Translations under genes and position numbers: made by a program | The notes under the pieces: generated by a model | The model's database searches: none | Seen by the model: only the letters and a program-made list of their open reading frames with translations | Told to the model about the DNA's origin: nothing | In this document: one piece after another, positions 8,653 to 19,114 of the stretch | How the letters are laid out: each line of letters starts with the position of its first letter | How positions within the stretch are numbered: the first letter of the stretch is position 1 | Assembly (NCBI RefSeq): GCF_024129865.1 | Contig: NZ_JAMYFE010000102.1 | Location: 1-64,000, forward strand | Direction of reading: 5' to 3' | Source of the DNA: Stieleria tagensis | GTDB lineage: Bacteria > Planctomycetota > Planctomycetia > Pirellulales > Pirellulaceae | DNA length: 64,000 nucleotides

Positions 8653-11600
8653 CTAGCGAATGGTGACAAAGTCGTTGTGGTTGATCATCGCTTGCACCAG
8701 TCGCGATCGAATCCGATGCTCGCGTGCATCGGGCACCAGCGATTTGACTTCGTCTAGTTGATTCATCGTCAACCAAAACTGCTCGCACTCGGCCAATTCC
8801 GTTGCCGTGACGTCTCGGCCGAGCAGTTCCGCAAAACAAGCCTGCACGAACGATTCAAACCGACTCGATTGACGCTCGCGTGTGATTCGTCGTGCAATTT
8901 GGTCCGACATCTCAATCGCCACTTCACTGTTGGACAGCGCCAACGCCTGTTGAGGAACGATGCTTTCACTGCGGCGATAGCACTGCATGATATCGGCATC
9001 GTCGAACATTGACAGAAACTTGTCTTGTTGGTCGCGAGAGTGTTTGAGATACAAGCTGCGCCGACGCGAGGATTGATTCGGGTCTACCGAAGGACCACCG
9101 ATGGTTGCGTCCAATTGTCCGGCGTGCAGCAGCAACGTGTCGCGAACCAATTGGGATTCCATTCGATGTGAATTTCCGCGCCAGTAAAACTGGTTGGTCG
9201 GGTCGGCGGCCAGCGTCGCGGCATTGGCATCCGCTTGTGAAGACGTTCTGCGATAGGCGTCACTGGTCACGATCAATCGGTGCAAGTGTTTAAAGCTCCA
9301 GCCGGAAGCCATGAATTCGGCCGCCAAAAAGTCCAGCAGCTCGTGCTGCAGGGGTTGTTTCGCACGCAGCCCAAAATCAAAGACCGATTCGACCAGCGGT
9401 GTTCCGAAATGCCGCATCCAAACCTGGTTGACTGCGACGCGGGCGGTCAACGGATTCTCGGTGGAGGTGATCCACTGTGCCAACGCGAGTCGTCGCCCGG
9501 TGCTGGTGGGTGTGTAGGTTGGCGGGTAATCCGATTCTTTGTCGGCAGGCGACTCCAACGCTTTTTGAGCCCCTCGCAACGATTGATACACGGGTTGATC
9601 AGGATCGATCTGCTCGCGTTGGTTGGTCGCCGCCTGTCGTTGCTGCTCGGCTGTTTGCCGTGCTTTGTCGCTTGTCGCCGCCGCCAATTGGTAGTTAGCC
9701 TCTGCGATTTCAGCATCGGCTTGCGATCGAGCCGCTTGGAAAGCCAGTGACATGGCAGATGCATCACCATGCGATGACTGGAATTGGGCGTTGTCGGCAC
9801 GGATCGTCGACTCTGTCGCGGCCAGGCGTCGCTGTGCCGCATCGAGTTTCAACCGGGCCAATTTGACGGCGGATTCGGTCGTGGAATCAGCTGTCCCAGG
9901 CTTGTTCTTGGCTGCTGTGAGTTCGACATCATCGGCCAGGGATTCGATGGCGATTTTGTCGAAGGCAACACTTGCGTCAAATCCGCCAAACGAGAAACCT
10001 CCAATGGGGCGATCGGGAAATTGATACGCCAGAACGAATTCATCATTCAACCACACGTTGCAGAGCGTGCCACGAAGGGCAAACCGCAGGTGGATCGGAT
10101 TGCCAATCTCGATCGACTGAGCCGCGCGACCTTCGCCCGGATAGCTCGATTTTCCACCGCGGGTGATCGCCGCCTGGACTTTCGATCCTGGCGACTGCGC
10201 ACTGGTGTAAACAAAATTTGCCTCGTCCAAGTTCTCGGACTGATCAAAACGAAATGTCACCGAGCGATACTTTGCACCGCCAGTGGTTGTGTACCAACAT
10301 TCAACTTGGAAATCGTGTGGTAGCGGATCAAGCAGCCGAACGAATGGTGGATCCGTCGTCGCAACCGTTTGGGACAGTTTGCCGTCTTGGTACTGCCAGC
10401 CGTCGCCGACCATTTTCCAGCGGTCGGGATTGGCCGCATCAAACGTGTCGATCATTGCATAGCTGGGACTTGGTTGTTTGGCGTTTTGCAGTGCTTGGTC
10501 GTGATCCTGTTCGGCTTGGCGGAGATTTTTGAATGCGTCGGAAACCTTGCGTTTGGCAGCCGCAATTTGATCGCGTTGTGAGTAGTCGCGTGTTCCAGGT
10601 GCATACGCACTCGGTGGCAGCGAAACAGGTTTCGTCAGAGGTTCAAATTCACTGAAGATCTCCGGCACACCCGCGGTCAGTTGATGATCGGTATCCGGAT
10701 CGTTGGGGTCTCCGCGACGGTGTAGGTAGGTCGGTTGGTCGACGTGGTCGTCAAAGACGCGGGGGATGCCGTCTTGTTCGAAATCGATCACGCCAGGGAC
10801 CGGATCCAATCGAACCTGGTGCGGTTCAAAGATCGCGCGATAGCGGTAGTAATCGAGATGAGTGATCGGGTCATATTTGTGATCGTGACATTTGGCACAA
10901 TTCAGTGTCAGCCCCAAGAACGCTTTCCCGGTGTGTTCGATCGTCGAATCCAGCCAAGTCGTGCGATTGAACAGGTAATAGTTGCGCGCTAAAAAACCCG
11001 TGGCAGAGATTGCCTGGGGATCGCCGGGTGCCAGTTCATCGCCCGCCAGCATCTCTTGGATCATGCGGTCATAGGGTTTGTCATCGTTCAATGATTGGAT
11101 GATCCAATCACGCCAATGCCACATGTGTGGTTGGCTAAACCGCAATTGCTGTCCCAGTCCATAGCCTTCGCTATAACGCCAAACGTCCATCCAGTGCCGT
11201 GCCCAGCGCTCACCGTGGTGGGGACTGGCCAATAGAGCGTCAACAATTTCATGCCAGGGACGTTCGTCTTGCAGTTGATTACGCGTGGGCGGCAAACCGA
11301 CCAGATCCAAATACAGACGCCGCAGTGCGATCGGCCGACTCGCACGACCGAGCGGTTGGATCCCTTGGGCGTCGCGTTGCCGGGCCAACAGTTGATCGAT
11401 CGGATGTTCTGCGAGTGTGTCCCCGCCGATGTCGTCCACGTCGGGGCGAACGATTGGTTGAAACGACCAGTGTTCGCGAGGTGCCGGTGGTGGGGCTTCC
11501 TCGGGGGCTACTGCACCTTGCAAAATCCAGCGTCGAACCAGTTCGATTTGATCCGGTTGTAATGCGGACCCTTCGTCGGGCGGCGGCATTCGCTGGTCGC

Positions 11601-11859
11601 CTTCAGCGGTGATTCGCTGCAACAATAGACTGGCGTCGGGATCGCCTGGAGTGACGACGTCATTTTCCAACATCAACGCCAGAGTCTCGACTCGCAGATC
11701 GGATTCCTGTTTCAACACGCCATGGCACGCGTAGCACTTCTCCGACAACAGGGGTTTAATCTCGGTTAGATAATCGATGTCTTGCGCCACAGTCCTGGCA
11801 CACATCAAATGGCCTAGCGAGAGCGCGGCGACGGCAGCGAGGTGAAAAGAATGACGCAC
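8653..11859 (-). CDS. Planctomycete cytochrome c / DUF1549 / DUF1553 protein
   Basis: 1068 residues from a GTG at 11859-11857, opening with a signal peptide (HLAAVAALSLGHLMC). Domains in order: planctomycete-type cytochrome c with CYACH at residues 42-46; DUF1549, beginning near 'PIDQLLARQRDAQGIQPLGR' and including a second haem-type motif NCAKCHDHKYDP; a lectin/LamG-like insert in the middle (about 430-620); a coiled Ala/Gln-rich stretch; then DUF1553 with LTARVAVNQVWMRHFG and a C-terminal ending in MINHNDFVTI. The family is abundant and secreted in planctomycetes; electron transfer linked to polysaccharide or sulfated-substrate breakdown has been suggested but not shown. It stands divergent from the DUF1501 gene at 12100, separated by about 240 bp containing an inverted repeat. 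Confidence 0.88.
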   Translation of the reverse strand: MRHSFHLAAVAALSLGHLMCARTVAQDIDYLTEIKPLLSEKCYACHGVLKQESDLRVETLALMLENDVVTPGDPDASLLLQRITAEGDQRMPPPDEGSALQPDQIELVRRWILQGAVAPEEAPPPAPREHWSFQPIVRPDVDDIGGDTLAEHPIDQLLARQRDAQGIQPLGRASRPIALRRLYLDLVGLPPTRNQLQDERPWHEIVDALLASPHHGERWARHWMDVWRYSEGYGLGQQLRFSQPHMWHWRDWIIQSLNDDKPYDRMIQEMLAGDELAPGDPQAISATGFLARNYYLFNRTTWLDSTIEHTGKAFLGLTLNCAKCHDHKYDPITHLDYYRYRAIFEPHQVRLDPVPGVIDFEQDGIPRVFDDHVDQPTYLHRRGDPNDPDTDHQLTAGVPEIFSEFEPLTKPVSLPPSAYAPGTRDYSQRDQIAAAKRKVSDAFKNLRQAEQDHDQALQNAKQPSPSYAMIDTFDAANPDRWKMVGDGWQYQDGKLSQTVATTDPPFVRLLDPLPHDFQVECWYTTTGGAKYRSVTFRFDQSENLDEANFVYTSAQSPGSKVQAAITRGGKSSYPGEGRAAQSIEIGNPIHLRFALRGTLCNVWLNDEFVLAYQFPDRPIGGFSFGGFDASVAFDKIAIESLADDVELTAAKNKPGTADSTTESAVKLARLKLDAAQRRLAATESTIRADNAQFQSSHGDASAMSLAFQAARSQADAEIAEANYQLAAATSDKARQTAEQQRQAATNQREQIDPDQPVYQSLRGAQKALESPADKESDYPPTYTPTSTGRRLALAQWITSTENPLTARVAVNQVWMRHFGTPLVESVFDFGLRAKQPLQHELLDFLAAEFMASGWSFKHLHRLIVTSDAYRRTSSQADANAATLAADPTNQFYWRGNSHRMESQLVRDTLLLHAGQLDATIGGPSVDPNQSSRRRSLYLKHSRDQQDKFLSMFDDADIMQCYRRSESIVPQQALALSNSEVAIEMSDQIARRITRERQSSRFESFVQACFAELLGRDVTATELAECEQFWLTMNQLDEVKSLVPDAREHRIRSRLVQAMINHNDFVTIR

Positions 11860-11963
11860 GTGGAGCCCGAAAAAGGTGGGAGGGCGAGGTGAGGACGTTC
11901 AGTATAACGAGAATGGCCGCCGCAAAATCAAATTCACTCGCTGGACGAGTCAGGGGGCAATGT

Positions 11964-12031
11964 GTAGCTGGACCGGCCACGGTTCAGAATCTGAACGTCC
12001 GCCCCGTCTAAACCCTGGCGGGCCCAGCTAC
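11964..12031. repeat. Imperfect inverted repeat related to the hairpin at 8586
   Basis: A 24-nt arm at 11964-11987 (GTAGCTGGACCGGCCACGG then TTCAG) pairs with 12008-12031 with four mismatches across a 20-nt loop. The word CCTGGCGGG followed by an AGCT-type tail is shared with the hairpin at 8586-8620. It lies between two divergent genes and looks like an interspersed non-coding repeat. Confidence 0.5.
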
Positions 12032-12099
12032 GACCAAAACTCACCGCTGTATCTGACGGTGCCGCATGTTTTTGGCACTCGGAACGAGGTTCGGTTACG

Positions 12100-13524
12100 A
12101 TGACGCCTATGAACCAGCAACTACCAAGTTCGATCAGTCGACGTCACTTTTTGCGACACGCCGGTGGCGGTGCCGGATTGATCGGTTTACAGAGTTTGTT
12201 GTCTACGGAAAACGGGCTCGCTGGCGGTCCGAATCCGCTTCCCAAAACCCACTTCCCGCCTCGCGCCAAGCGAATCATCTGGTTGTTCATGCATGGCGGT
12301 CCCAGTCATGTCGATCTGTTTGATCCCAAACCGGACTTGGTGAAATATGCCGGAAAGTCGCTGCCGGAAAGCTTTGGAACGGTGATGACACGCCGCAAAG
12401 TCGCGAACAACCCGTTACTTGGTCCGATTCGGCCGTTCCGACCGCGGGGCCAGTCGGGGCTAGAGATCTCCGATTTCCTGCCGCATCTATCCACCGTTGC
12501 GGACGAACTGTGTGTGATTCGATCGCTGCACGGTGACAGTGTGAACCATCCCCAGTCGGTGTATCAGATGAACACCGGCAGCATTCTGATGGGGCACCCC
12601 AGTTTTGGTTCTTGGCTGTCCTACGGACTGGGAAGCGAAAATGAAAACATGCCGGCGTTTGTCGTCTTGCCCGATCCGGGCGGCGGACTCAAAGGCGGGC
12701 CGTCGGCTTGGGGAAACGGATTTTTGCCGGCAACCTATCAGGGCACCACGATGCGTCCGGGTAGCACCCCAATCTTGAACTTGGCCGCACCGGCGGGCAT
12801 CTCCAATCCGCGGCAGCGATCAACGCTGGATTTCATCGAACAACTCAATCGTCGACACTTGGCGGCACGAGGCGTTGACGATGAACTGGAGGCCCGGATT
12901 CATTCCTATGAACTCGCCTTTCGAATGCAGTCGGCTGCGCCCGAAGCGGTCGATTTTTCACAGGAAACCGCGCAGACCCTATCGATGTACGGAATCGATC
13001 ATCCGACCACGCGTGACTACGGGCAGCGTTGTTTATTGGCGCGGCGGTTGATCGAACGAGGCGTCCGCGTCGTCCAGGTCTATTCCGGCGACACCAACGG
13101 TTGGGATGCGCATGAAGATGTCGCGAAAAACCATACCGAGTACTGCGCCAAAACCGACCAACCGGTCGCCGCGCTGCTAAAGGATCTCAAACGCACCGGA
13201 TTGTTAGATGACACGCTTGTCGTTTGGTGCGGCGAATTCGGTCGCATGCCGATGAGTGAGAAAGGCAAAGGGCGTGACCACAATCCCTGGGGCTACTCCG
13301 GTTGGATCGCCGGCGCCGGCACACGTGGCGGTCGGGCCCATGGCGAAACCGACGAAGTCGGGCTGCGGGCCGCCGTGGACACCGTTCATGTCAACCAGTT
13401 CCATGCCAGTTTGTTGCATTTGATGGGGATGGATCATCGCGACCTGACCTATTTTCATAACGGTCTGGATGAACGCTTGACCGGGCCAGCCGAGGTGGAT
13501 GTGATTGAGGAATTGATTTCATGA
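12100..13524 (+). CDS. Tat-exported DUF1501 protein
   Basis: About 474 residues (an ATG at 12109 would shorten it by three). The N-terminus has a twin-arginine signal, SRRHFLRHAGGGAGLIG. The body is the DUF1501 fold related to the alkaline phosphatase/sulfatase superfamily: WLFMHGGPSHVDLFDPKPDL near residue 65, VNHPQSVYQMNTGS, RLIERGVRVVQVYSGDTNGW, then LVVWCGEFGRMPMSEKGKGR with DHN. Members are almost always encoded next to DUF1549/DUF1553 genes in planctomycetes, as here: the stop overlaps the next start by 4 nt (ATGA). Substrate unknown. Confidence 0.88.
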   Translation: MTPMNQQLPSSISRRHFLRHAGGGAGLIGLQSLLSTENGLAGGPNPLPKTHFPPRAKRIIWLFMHGGPSHVDLFDPKPDLVKYAGKSLPESFGTVMTRRKVANNPLLGPIRPFRPRGQSGLEISDFLPHLSTVADELCVIRSLHGDSVNHPQSVYQMNTGSILMGHPSFGSWLSYGLGSENENMPAFVVLPDPGGGLKGGPSAWGNGFLPATYQGTTMRPGSTPILNLAAPAGISNPRQRSTLDFIEQLNRRHLAARGVDDELEARIHSYELAFRMQSAAPEAVDFSQETAQTLSMYGIDHPTTRDYGQRCLLARRLIERGVRVVQVYSGDTNGWDAHEDVAKNHTEYCAKTDQPVAALLKDLKRTGLLDDTLVVWCGEFGRMPMSEKGKGRDHNPWGYSGWIAGAGTRGGRAHGETDEVGLRAAVDTVHVNQFHASLLHLMGMDHRDLTYFHNGLDERLTGPAEVDVIEELIS

Positions 13525-15371
13525 GTCGCATCATTGGACAGCACCGGTGGCATTGGGTCTGGATATATTTTCTGGTGGTTCACCCCTTTGGCTACGCGCA
13601 AGACCAAATCATCGATGACGAACTCTCTGCGTTTGATCGCGATCATTGGGCCTATGAACCGATCCAACGCCCGCCCTTGCCGGCGACCAGCGACGCCGGG
13701 TGGTCACAAAATCCGATCGATCGATTTATTTTGGCAGAGCTCGAGGACCAGTCGCTGCGGCCGACGAGTGAAGCAGACAAGTCGACGTTGCTGCGACGTG
13801 TCTGTTGGGATCTGACGGGATTGCCGCCAAGTTTGGATCAGGTCAATCGCTATTTGGCTGATTCACACCCCGATTCCTATCAACGGTTGGTTGATTCGTT
13901 GATGGCGTCGCCTGAATACGGCAAGCATTTGTCACAGCGTTGGTTGGATTTGGCAAGATTTGCCGAAACCGATGGCTTTGAACACGACAAATTCCGTGAC
14001 CAAGCATGGCGATATCGTGACTGGGTGATCCGGGCGATGAACCAAGATTTTCCGTATGACGAATTTGTCCGCTGGCAACTGGCCGGGGATCAAATCGCGC
14101 CCGACAACGACGATGCCGTGCTGGCCACTGCGTTTTGTTTGTCGGGGCCAGACATGCCGGACATCAACTCGATGGACGAACGACGTCATGTGCTGCTAAA
14201 CGAAATCACATCGACCGTGGGGTCGGTTTTGTTGAGTTTGCAATTCGGTTGCGCGCAATGTCATGACCACAAGTATGACGCGATCAGTCAAGCCGACTTT
14301 TATCGACTGAGATCGTTCTTTGACTCGTCGATTGAACTGGTCAAGAATCGATCGGTCAACGTGCTGGCATCCTACAAAGAATTTCCCCGCACGCATCTGA
14401 TGGAACGCGGTGATTGGCGCAGCAAGGGCCCCTTGGTCGCCCCCGCCTTTCCCCGCGTGTTGAACGCCAGCGGGCAGTCATTGCCCGATTCCGTCAGTCC
14501 TCGCAGGGCGTTGGCCGAGTGGTTGACATCCCCTTCACATCCATTGACCGCGCGGGTCATCGTGAATCGGATTTGGCAACATCATTTCGGCACAGGACTG
14601 TCGTCCACCCCCAGTGACTTTGGTGTGATGGGCGACTCTCCCAGCCATCCACAGTTGCTGGACTATCTGGCGACCGAACTGATTCAATCCGATTGGAGCA
14701 CCAAACGAATCCATCGGATGATTGTCTCATCGAATGTCTATCGCACCCGCAGCGCGCCACCGGCTGACGACGGGTTGCGTCTGGACTGGCAGCGAGCCGC
14801 TGAGGTTGATCCGGAGAATCGATTGCTCAGTCATTTCCCTCGACAGCGATTGGACGCCGAAGCGATCCGGGATGGTCTGTATGCGGTTAGCGAATCGATC
14901 AATGGCGAAATGGAGGGCCCTGGGGTTCGGCCGCCGCTACCACCGGAGATGGTCAAGACACTGCGAACTGGTCAGTGGACACTGACCGATGACACGACCG
15001 ACTATTATCGCCGCAGCATCTATCTATTTGCCCGGCGAAATCTGCGTTACCCCTTTTTTGCCACGTTTGACCGACCGTCCGCAGATGGTCCTTGTTCCCG
15101 ACGAAACGAATCGACCACCGCGGTCCAGTCGCTGACGTTGTTGAATTCGGACATCATCATGGACGCGGCCCGTCGTTTGGCCACCGTGGTCACAGCCAGC
15201 CAAGCCGACCTGGGTGACCAAGTCAACGAACTGTACCTGCGATTGTATTCGCGGCCAGCGGACACCGCTGAATTGCAGGCGGCCACCGCGTTTGTGCAAT
15301 CCGATGGAATTGCATTGAGCGACCTGTGCCGGGCGATGTTGAATTCCAATGAATTTCTGTACGTCGATTGA
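13521..15371 (+). CDS. DUF1549/DUF1553 protein without N-terminal cytochrome domain
   Basis: 616 residues, start overlapping the DUF1501 stop by 4 nt, so translation is probably coupled. A short hydrophobic N-terminus (WVWIYFLVVHPFGYA) suggests export. DUF1549 begins at about residue 65 (NPIDRFILAELEDQSLRP) and contains FGCAQCHDHKYDA, a single haem-type CxxCH. DUF1553 follows with LTARVIVNRIWQHHFGTG and FPRQRLDAEAIRDGL, ending in AMLNSNEFLYVD. Compared with the 1068-residue paralogue at 8653, the N-terminal cytochrome and the lectin-like insert are absent. Confidence 0.87.
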   Translation: MSRIIGQHRWHWVWIYFLVVHPFGYAQDQIIDDELSAFDRDHWAYEPIQRPPLPATSDAGWSQNPIDRFILAELEDQSLRPTSEADKSTLLRRVCWDLTGLPPSLDQVNRYLADSHPDSYQRLVDSLMASPEYGKHLSQRWLDLARFAETDGFEHDKFRDQAWRYRDWVIRAMNQDFPYDEFVRWQLAGDQIAPDNDDAVLATAFCLSGPDMPDINSMDERRHVLLNEITSTVGSVLLSLQFGCAQCHDHKYDAISQADFYRLRSFFDSSIELVKNRSVNVLASYKEFPRTHLMERGDWRSKGPLVAPAFPRVLNASGQSLPDSVSPRRALAEWLTSPSHPLTARVIVNRIWQHHFGTGLSSTPSDFGVMGDSPSHPQLLDYLATELIQSDWSTKRIHRMIVSSNVYRTRSAPPADDGLRLDWQRAAEVDPENRLLSHFPRQRLDAEAIRDGLYAVSESINGEMEGPGVRPPLPPEMVKTLRTGQWTLTDDTTDYYRRSIYLFARRNLRYPFFATFDRPSADGPCSRRNESTTAVQSLTLLNSDIIMDAARRLATVVTASQADLGDQVNELYLRLYSRPADTAELQAATAFVQSDGIALSDLCRAMLNSNEFLYVD

Positions 15372-15474
15372 CATCGGCGGGGGGAAATAACTTTGCGGGG
15401 ATTGCCCAAACTCACTGGCAATGCGGTTATACTGCGACTCCCTACCTTTCCCACCTCCCGCCTCCCCGCCCGCC

Positions 15475-17697
15475 ATGTCCGGTTGCCTTGCACCAAGGTT
15501 ATCGATCCTGTTCGTCGTGTTTGCATCGATGATGCTGACCCTGACGTTCGTTGTTCCGGTCCGCGCCGCTTCGCTGGCGCCGTCGCATCCGGTCAGCTTT
15601 GAATTGGACGTGCAACCGATTTTGACCGCCCATGGCTGCAATTCCGGGGCCTGTCACGGCAAGCAGCGGGGGCAAAACGGATTCCAATTGTCACTGCTTG
15701 GTTTCGATTCCGATTTTGATTTTAGTGCCTTGGCCCAACAATCTCGTGGCCGCCGCGTCACGATCACGGCACCGTCGTCCAGTTTGCTGGTTCAGAAAGC
15801 CACTGCCCAAATGCCACATGGCGGTGGCCGTCGGATTGAGCCCGACTCAAACGCCTATCACACGTTGGTGGACTGGATCGCGCAAGGCGTGCCACGTCGT
15901 ATCGCCGACGAACCCTCGCTGGATCGAGTGGTTCTCGCGGAGAGTGAATTTTCGCTGGCACCAAACCAGCAGGCGGAACTGTCCGTGATCGCGCACTACA
16001 GTGACGGCAGTTCACGCGACGTCACCGAATTGGCCACCTATCTGGCAAACGATGCGGCCGTGGTTCAAGCCGATGCAAGTGGGCATTTGACTGCGGGGCC
16101 CCTGCCGGGTGAAACCGCGGTGATGGTTCGCTACATGAATCACATCAGTGTGGCCAACGTCAATATCCCCCGGACCGATCCCTTGCCCGATGGGTTTTAC
16201 GAAGAACGTCCACGTGCCAATTTCATTGACGATCTGGTTTTCCAAAAACTAGATGCCCTGGAGATTCAGATCTCGCCGCCCGCCAGCGACGCCGTCTTTT
16301 TACGACGTGTTTACACCGATGTGATTGGTCGGTTGCCGACGTCGGAACGAGCCAAACGATTCCTTGAATCAAACGCTGCTGACAAACGCGCCGAACTGGT
16401 CGATGAAATCTTGAACCAGCCTGAGTACGCCGACCATTGGGCGAACCTTTGGGCGGATCTGCTGCGTCCGAACCCCTATCGCGTCGGTATCAAAGCCGTC
16501 CTGAACTATGACAATTGGATCCGTCAACAGTTTCGCGACAATGTTCCCTACGACCAATTTGCCAGCGGATTGATCACCGCCCAGGGCAGCACCTGGCGCA
16601 ACGGTGCGGTGACACTTTACCGCGATCGACGCAGCCCCGACGAAATTGCGACCTTGATCAGCCAGTTGTTCTTGGGCATCCGTTTGGAATGTGCGAAATG
16701 TCATCACCACCCGTTTGAAAAATGGAGTCAACGGGACTTTTATTCGTTTGCGGCTTTCTTTGCCAAAGTGGATCGCAAGGGGGTGGGGCTTTCACCGCCG
16801 ATTTCCGGCGGCGAGGAAATCGTGTTCAACTCCGAACGCGGCGAAGTTAAACATCCGGTGACCGGGCAAGTGCTTGATCCCCGGCCTTTGTTTGGCAGCG
16901 TTGATGAATCCATCGAGAACAATCCACGTCAAGCACTTTCACAGTGGATGACATCCACCGAGAACGAGTACTTTGCCAAAGTCCACGTCAATCGGATTTG
17001 GGCGTTGCTGATGGGGCGTGGGCTGGTCGATCCCGTCGATGACCTGCGCAGCACCAATCCGCCTAGCAATCCGGCATTGCTGGATGCTTTGGCACAGCAC
17101 TTTCAAGATTCCGGGTATGACCAAAAAGAGCTGATTCGGTTGATCGTCTTGTCCAATGCTTACGCAACCGGTTCGCAGCCCAACGCGACCAACAAGACTG
17201 ACCGGTTGAACTATTCCCGTCACTATCGCCAGCGACTGCGCGCCGAGATCCTGGTCGATGCGGTGACCGCGGTGACGGAAACGTCGGAGACATTCACAGC
17301 GTTACCACCCGAGTCACGTGCCAATCAAATCTGGACTCACCGCGTCGATTCGATGTTTTTAGACACCTTCGGCCGGCCCAACGAAAACCAAGATCCGCCC
17401 TGTGAACGAATCAGTGATTCATCTGTCACCCAGACGTTGCACCTGATGAATTCTCGCGACATCGATCGACGCATTCGCAGTGACTCGTCTCGCGCGGCTC
17501 GCTTGTCCGCTGCGGAAATCCCAGCCACTGAAATCGTGGACGAATTGTATCTAGCCACGTTTTCACGCCAGCCCTCGATCGAAGAAAGACGCTACGCTGC
17601 ATCCCTGATTGAAAAATCGGGTGATGATCGACGGAATGTGATCGAAGACATCATGTGGGCAATGCTGAATTCCCCCGAGTTCATACTTCAGAACTAG
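15475..17697 (+). CDS. DUF1549/DUF1553 protein with CX4CH haem motif and Ig-like segment
   Basis: About 740 residues from the ATG at 15475, which opens a signal peptide (PRLSILFVVFASMMLTLTF). An ATG-less upstream extension of the frame is ignored. Near residue 60 lies AHGCNSGACHGKQRGQNGF, a C-x4-C-H pattern typical of this subfamily. A bacterial Ig-like (BIG2-type) segment with LSVIAHYSDGSSRDVTELAT follows, then DUF1549 (LRRVYTDVIGRLPTS; LECAKCHHHPFEKWSQ) and DUF1553 (FAKVHVNRIWALLMGRGLVD; AMLNSPEFILQN). It is followed 11 bp later by a DUF1501 gene, the usual pairing. Confidence 0.88.
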   Translation: MSGCLAPRLSILFVVFASMMLTLTFVVPVRAASLAPSHPVSFELDVQPILTAHGCNSGACHGKQRGQNGFQLSLLGFDSDFDFSALAQQSRGRRVTITAPSSSLLVQKATAQMPHGGGRRIEPDSNAYHTLVDWIAQGVPRRIADEPSLDRVVLAESEFSLAPNQQAELSVIAHYSDGSSRDVTELATYLANDAAVVQADASGHLTAGPLPGETAVMVRYMNHISVANVNIPRTDPLPDGFYEERPRANFIDDLVFQKLDALEIQISPPASDAVFLRRVYTDVIGRLPTSERAKRFLESNAADKRAELVDEILNQPEYADHWANLWADLLRPNPYRVGIKAVLNYDNWIRQQFRDNVPYDQFASGLITAQGSTWRNGAVTLYRDRRSPDEIATLISQLFLGIRLECAKCHHHPFEKWSQRDFYSFAAFFAKVDRKGVGLSPPISGGEEIVFNSERGEVKHPVTGQVLDPRPLFGSVDESIENNPRQALSQWMTSTENEYFAKVHVNRIWALLMGRGLVDPVDDLRSTNPPSNPALLDALAQHFQDSGYDQKELIRLIVLSNAYATGSQPNATNKTDRLNYSRHYRQRLRAEILVDAVTAVTETSETFTALPPESRANQIWTHRVDSMFLDTFGRPNENQDPPCERISDSSVTQTLHLMNSRDIDRRIRSDSSRAARLSAAEIPATEIVDELYLATFSRQPSIEERRYAASLIEKSGDDRRNVIEDIMWAMLNSPEFILQN

Positions 17698-17708
17698 CAG
17701 ATAACACG

Positions 17709-19049
17709 ATGATCCACGATTGGAAAAACTGTGACGGCGTTTCCCGGCGTGATTGCTTGCGACTGGGACTGGGCGGACTGGTTGCCGGCGGGCTAAGCGG
17801 TGCGCTACGCAGTCGCGCGCAGGCGTCCGAATCGTCGGAGGGCCAGGCCGTGGGGCGACAGGCCGACGCTTGCATCCTGGTCTGGCAGGATGGCGGGCCC
17901 AGCCACTACGAAACCTTCGATCCAAAACCACTGGCTCCCGTCGAGATCCGCGGGCAGTATCACCCGATACAAACACAGACGCCGGGGATTCAATTCGCCA
18001 AACCGATGCAAAAATTGGCGGCGATCAGCAATGAGTTGGCGATTGTTCGGTCGATTCGACATGACCAGGGCAATCACGGTGCTGGCAATCATTACATGAT
18101 GACAGGTGCACCGCCTCGGATTCCCGTTGGCTGTGGTGCCTTCGTTAGTTTTCATCCCAGTATGGGAAGCGTGGTCTCGCAACAGGTCGGAGCGCCGGAC
18201 GGCATTCCCGCCTATTTTTCGATTCCCAATATGTCGCGGTCTGGCGGCCCGAATTTCTTAGGCAGCCAATACGCCCCCTTTGTTGTTCCCGACAGCCCGA
18301 ATAGTTCCAGCTTTCGTGTCCGCGATGTGACGTTGCCCAGCGGTTTGACCGACCAACGCTTTGATTCTCGCCAAAAGATCCGTGACGAGATCGACACGCT
18401 GCTGCGGTATCAAGATGCTGCGGTTGCCGATCCGGCCATCGCCGTGGATGAGTTTTACGAGCAGGGGATGCAAATCATTGGCAGCCCCCAAGCCCAGTCG
18501 GCCTTTGACATCCATCAAGAACCTGACGTGATCCGCGACGCTTATGGTCGTGACTCGTTCGGCCAACGGGCGCTGCTGGCCAGACGGTTGGTGGGGGCCG
18601 GCGTTCCGTTCGTCACGCTCTACCATGGCGGCTGGGATCATCACACCAAAATCTTCGAATCCCTCGACAAAAAATTGCCACCGTTCGAGGCCACCATTGC
18701 GGCCTTGATTTCTGACTTGAAACAACAGGGAATGCTCGAGCGCACCTTGGTTGTCGTGCTCGGCGAATTCGGTCGGACACCCAAAATCAATAAAGATGGT
18801 GGGCGAGATCACTGGTCCAATGCGATGAGTGTGATGTTTGCCGGTGGAGGCACTCGCGGTGGCCAAGTGATCGGAGCGACCGACCGTCAGGGCTACGCCG
18901 CGGTCGAGCGAGTTCTCGCGCCGGAGAACTTTGTTTCCACGATCTATCGGAAGCTAGGCATCGACCCGGGACAATTCATGTACACGCCCGAAGGCCGGCC
19001 GGTTCACCTGGTCAGCAACGCGACCCCCATTGATGAGTTGATGTCGTAG
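17709..19049 (+). CDS. Tat-exported DUF1501 protein (second copy)
   Basis: About 446 residues from the ATG at 17709 (MIHDWKNCDG). The twin-arginine signal reads SRRDCLRLGLGGLVAGGL. Family motifs: CILVWQDGGPSHYETFDPKP, IRHDQGNHGAGNHYMMTG, LVGAGVPFVTLYHGGWDHHT, LVVVLGEFGRTPKINKDGGR with DHW. It belongs to a different DUF1501 subgroup from the copy at 12100: the two share the GEFGR core but little else by eye. Sits between a DUF1549/DUF1553 gene and a PPC-like gene whose GTG overlaps its stop. Confidence 0.88.
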   Translation: MIHDWKNCDGVSRRDCLRLGLGGLVAGGLSGALRSRAQASESSEGQAVGRQADACILVWQDGGPSHYETFDPKPLAPVEIRGQYHPIQTQTPGIQFAKPMQKLAAISNELAIVRSIRHDQGNHGAGNHYMMTGAPPRIPVGCGAFVSFHPSMGSVVSQQVGAPDGIPAYFSIPNMSRSGGPNFLGSQYAPFVVPDSPNSSSFRVRDVTLPSGLTDQRFDSRQKIRDEIDTLLRYQDAAVADPAIAVDEFYEQGMQIIGSPQAQSAFDIHQEPDVIRDAYGRDSFGQRALLARRLVGAGVPFVTLYHGGWDHHTKIFESLDKKLPPFEATIAALISDLKQQGMLERTLVVVLGEFGRTPKINKDGGRDHWSNAMSVMFAGGGTRGGQVIGATDRQGYAAVERVLAPENFVSTIYRKLGIDPGQFMYTPEGRPVHLVSNATPIDELMS

Positions 19050-19114
19050 TGCGCCGATCACACCACAAGTTGTTGGTTGGTGCCGAGAGTCTCGCCCGCC
19101 GACCACGCCGATTG

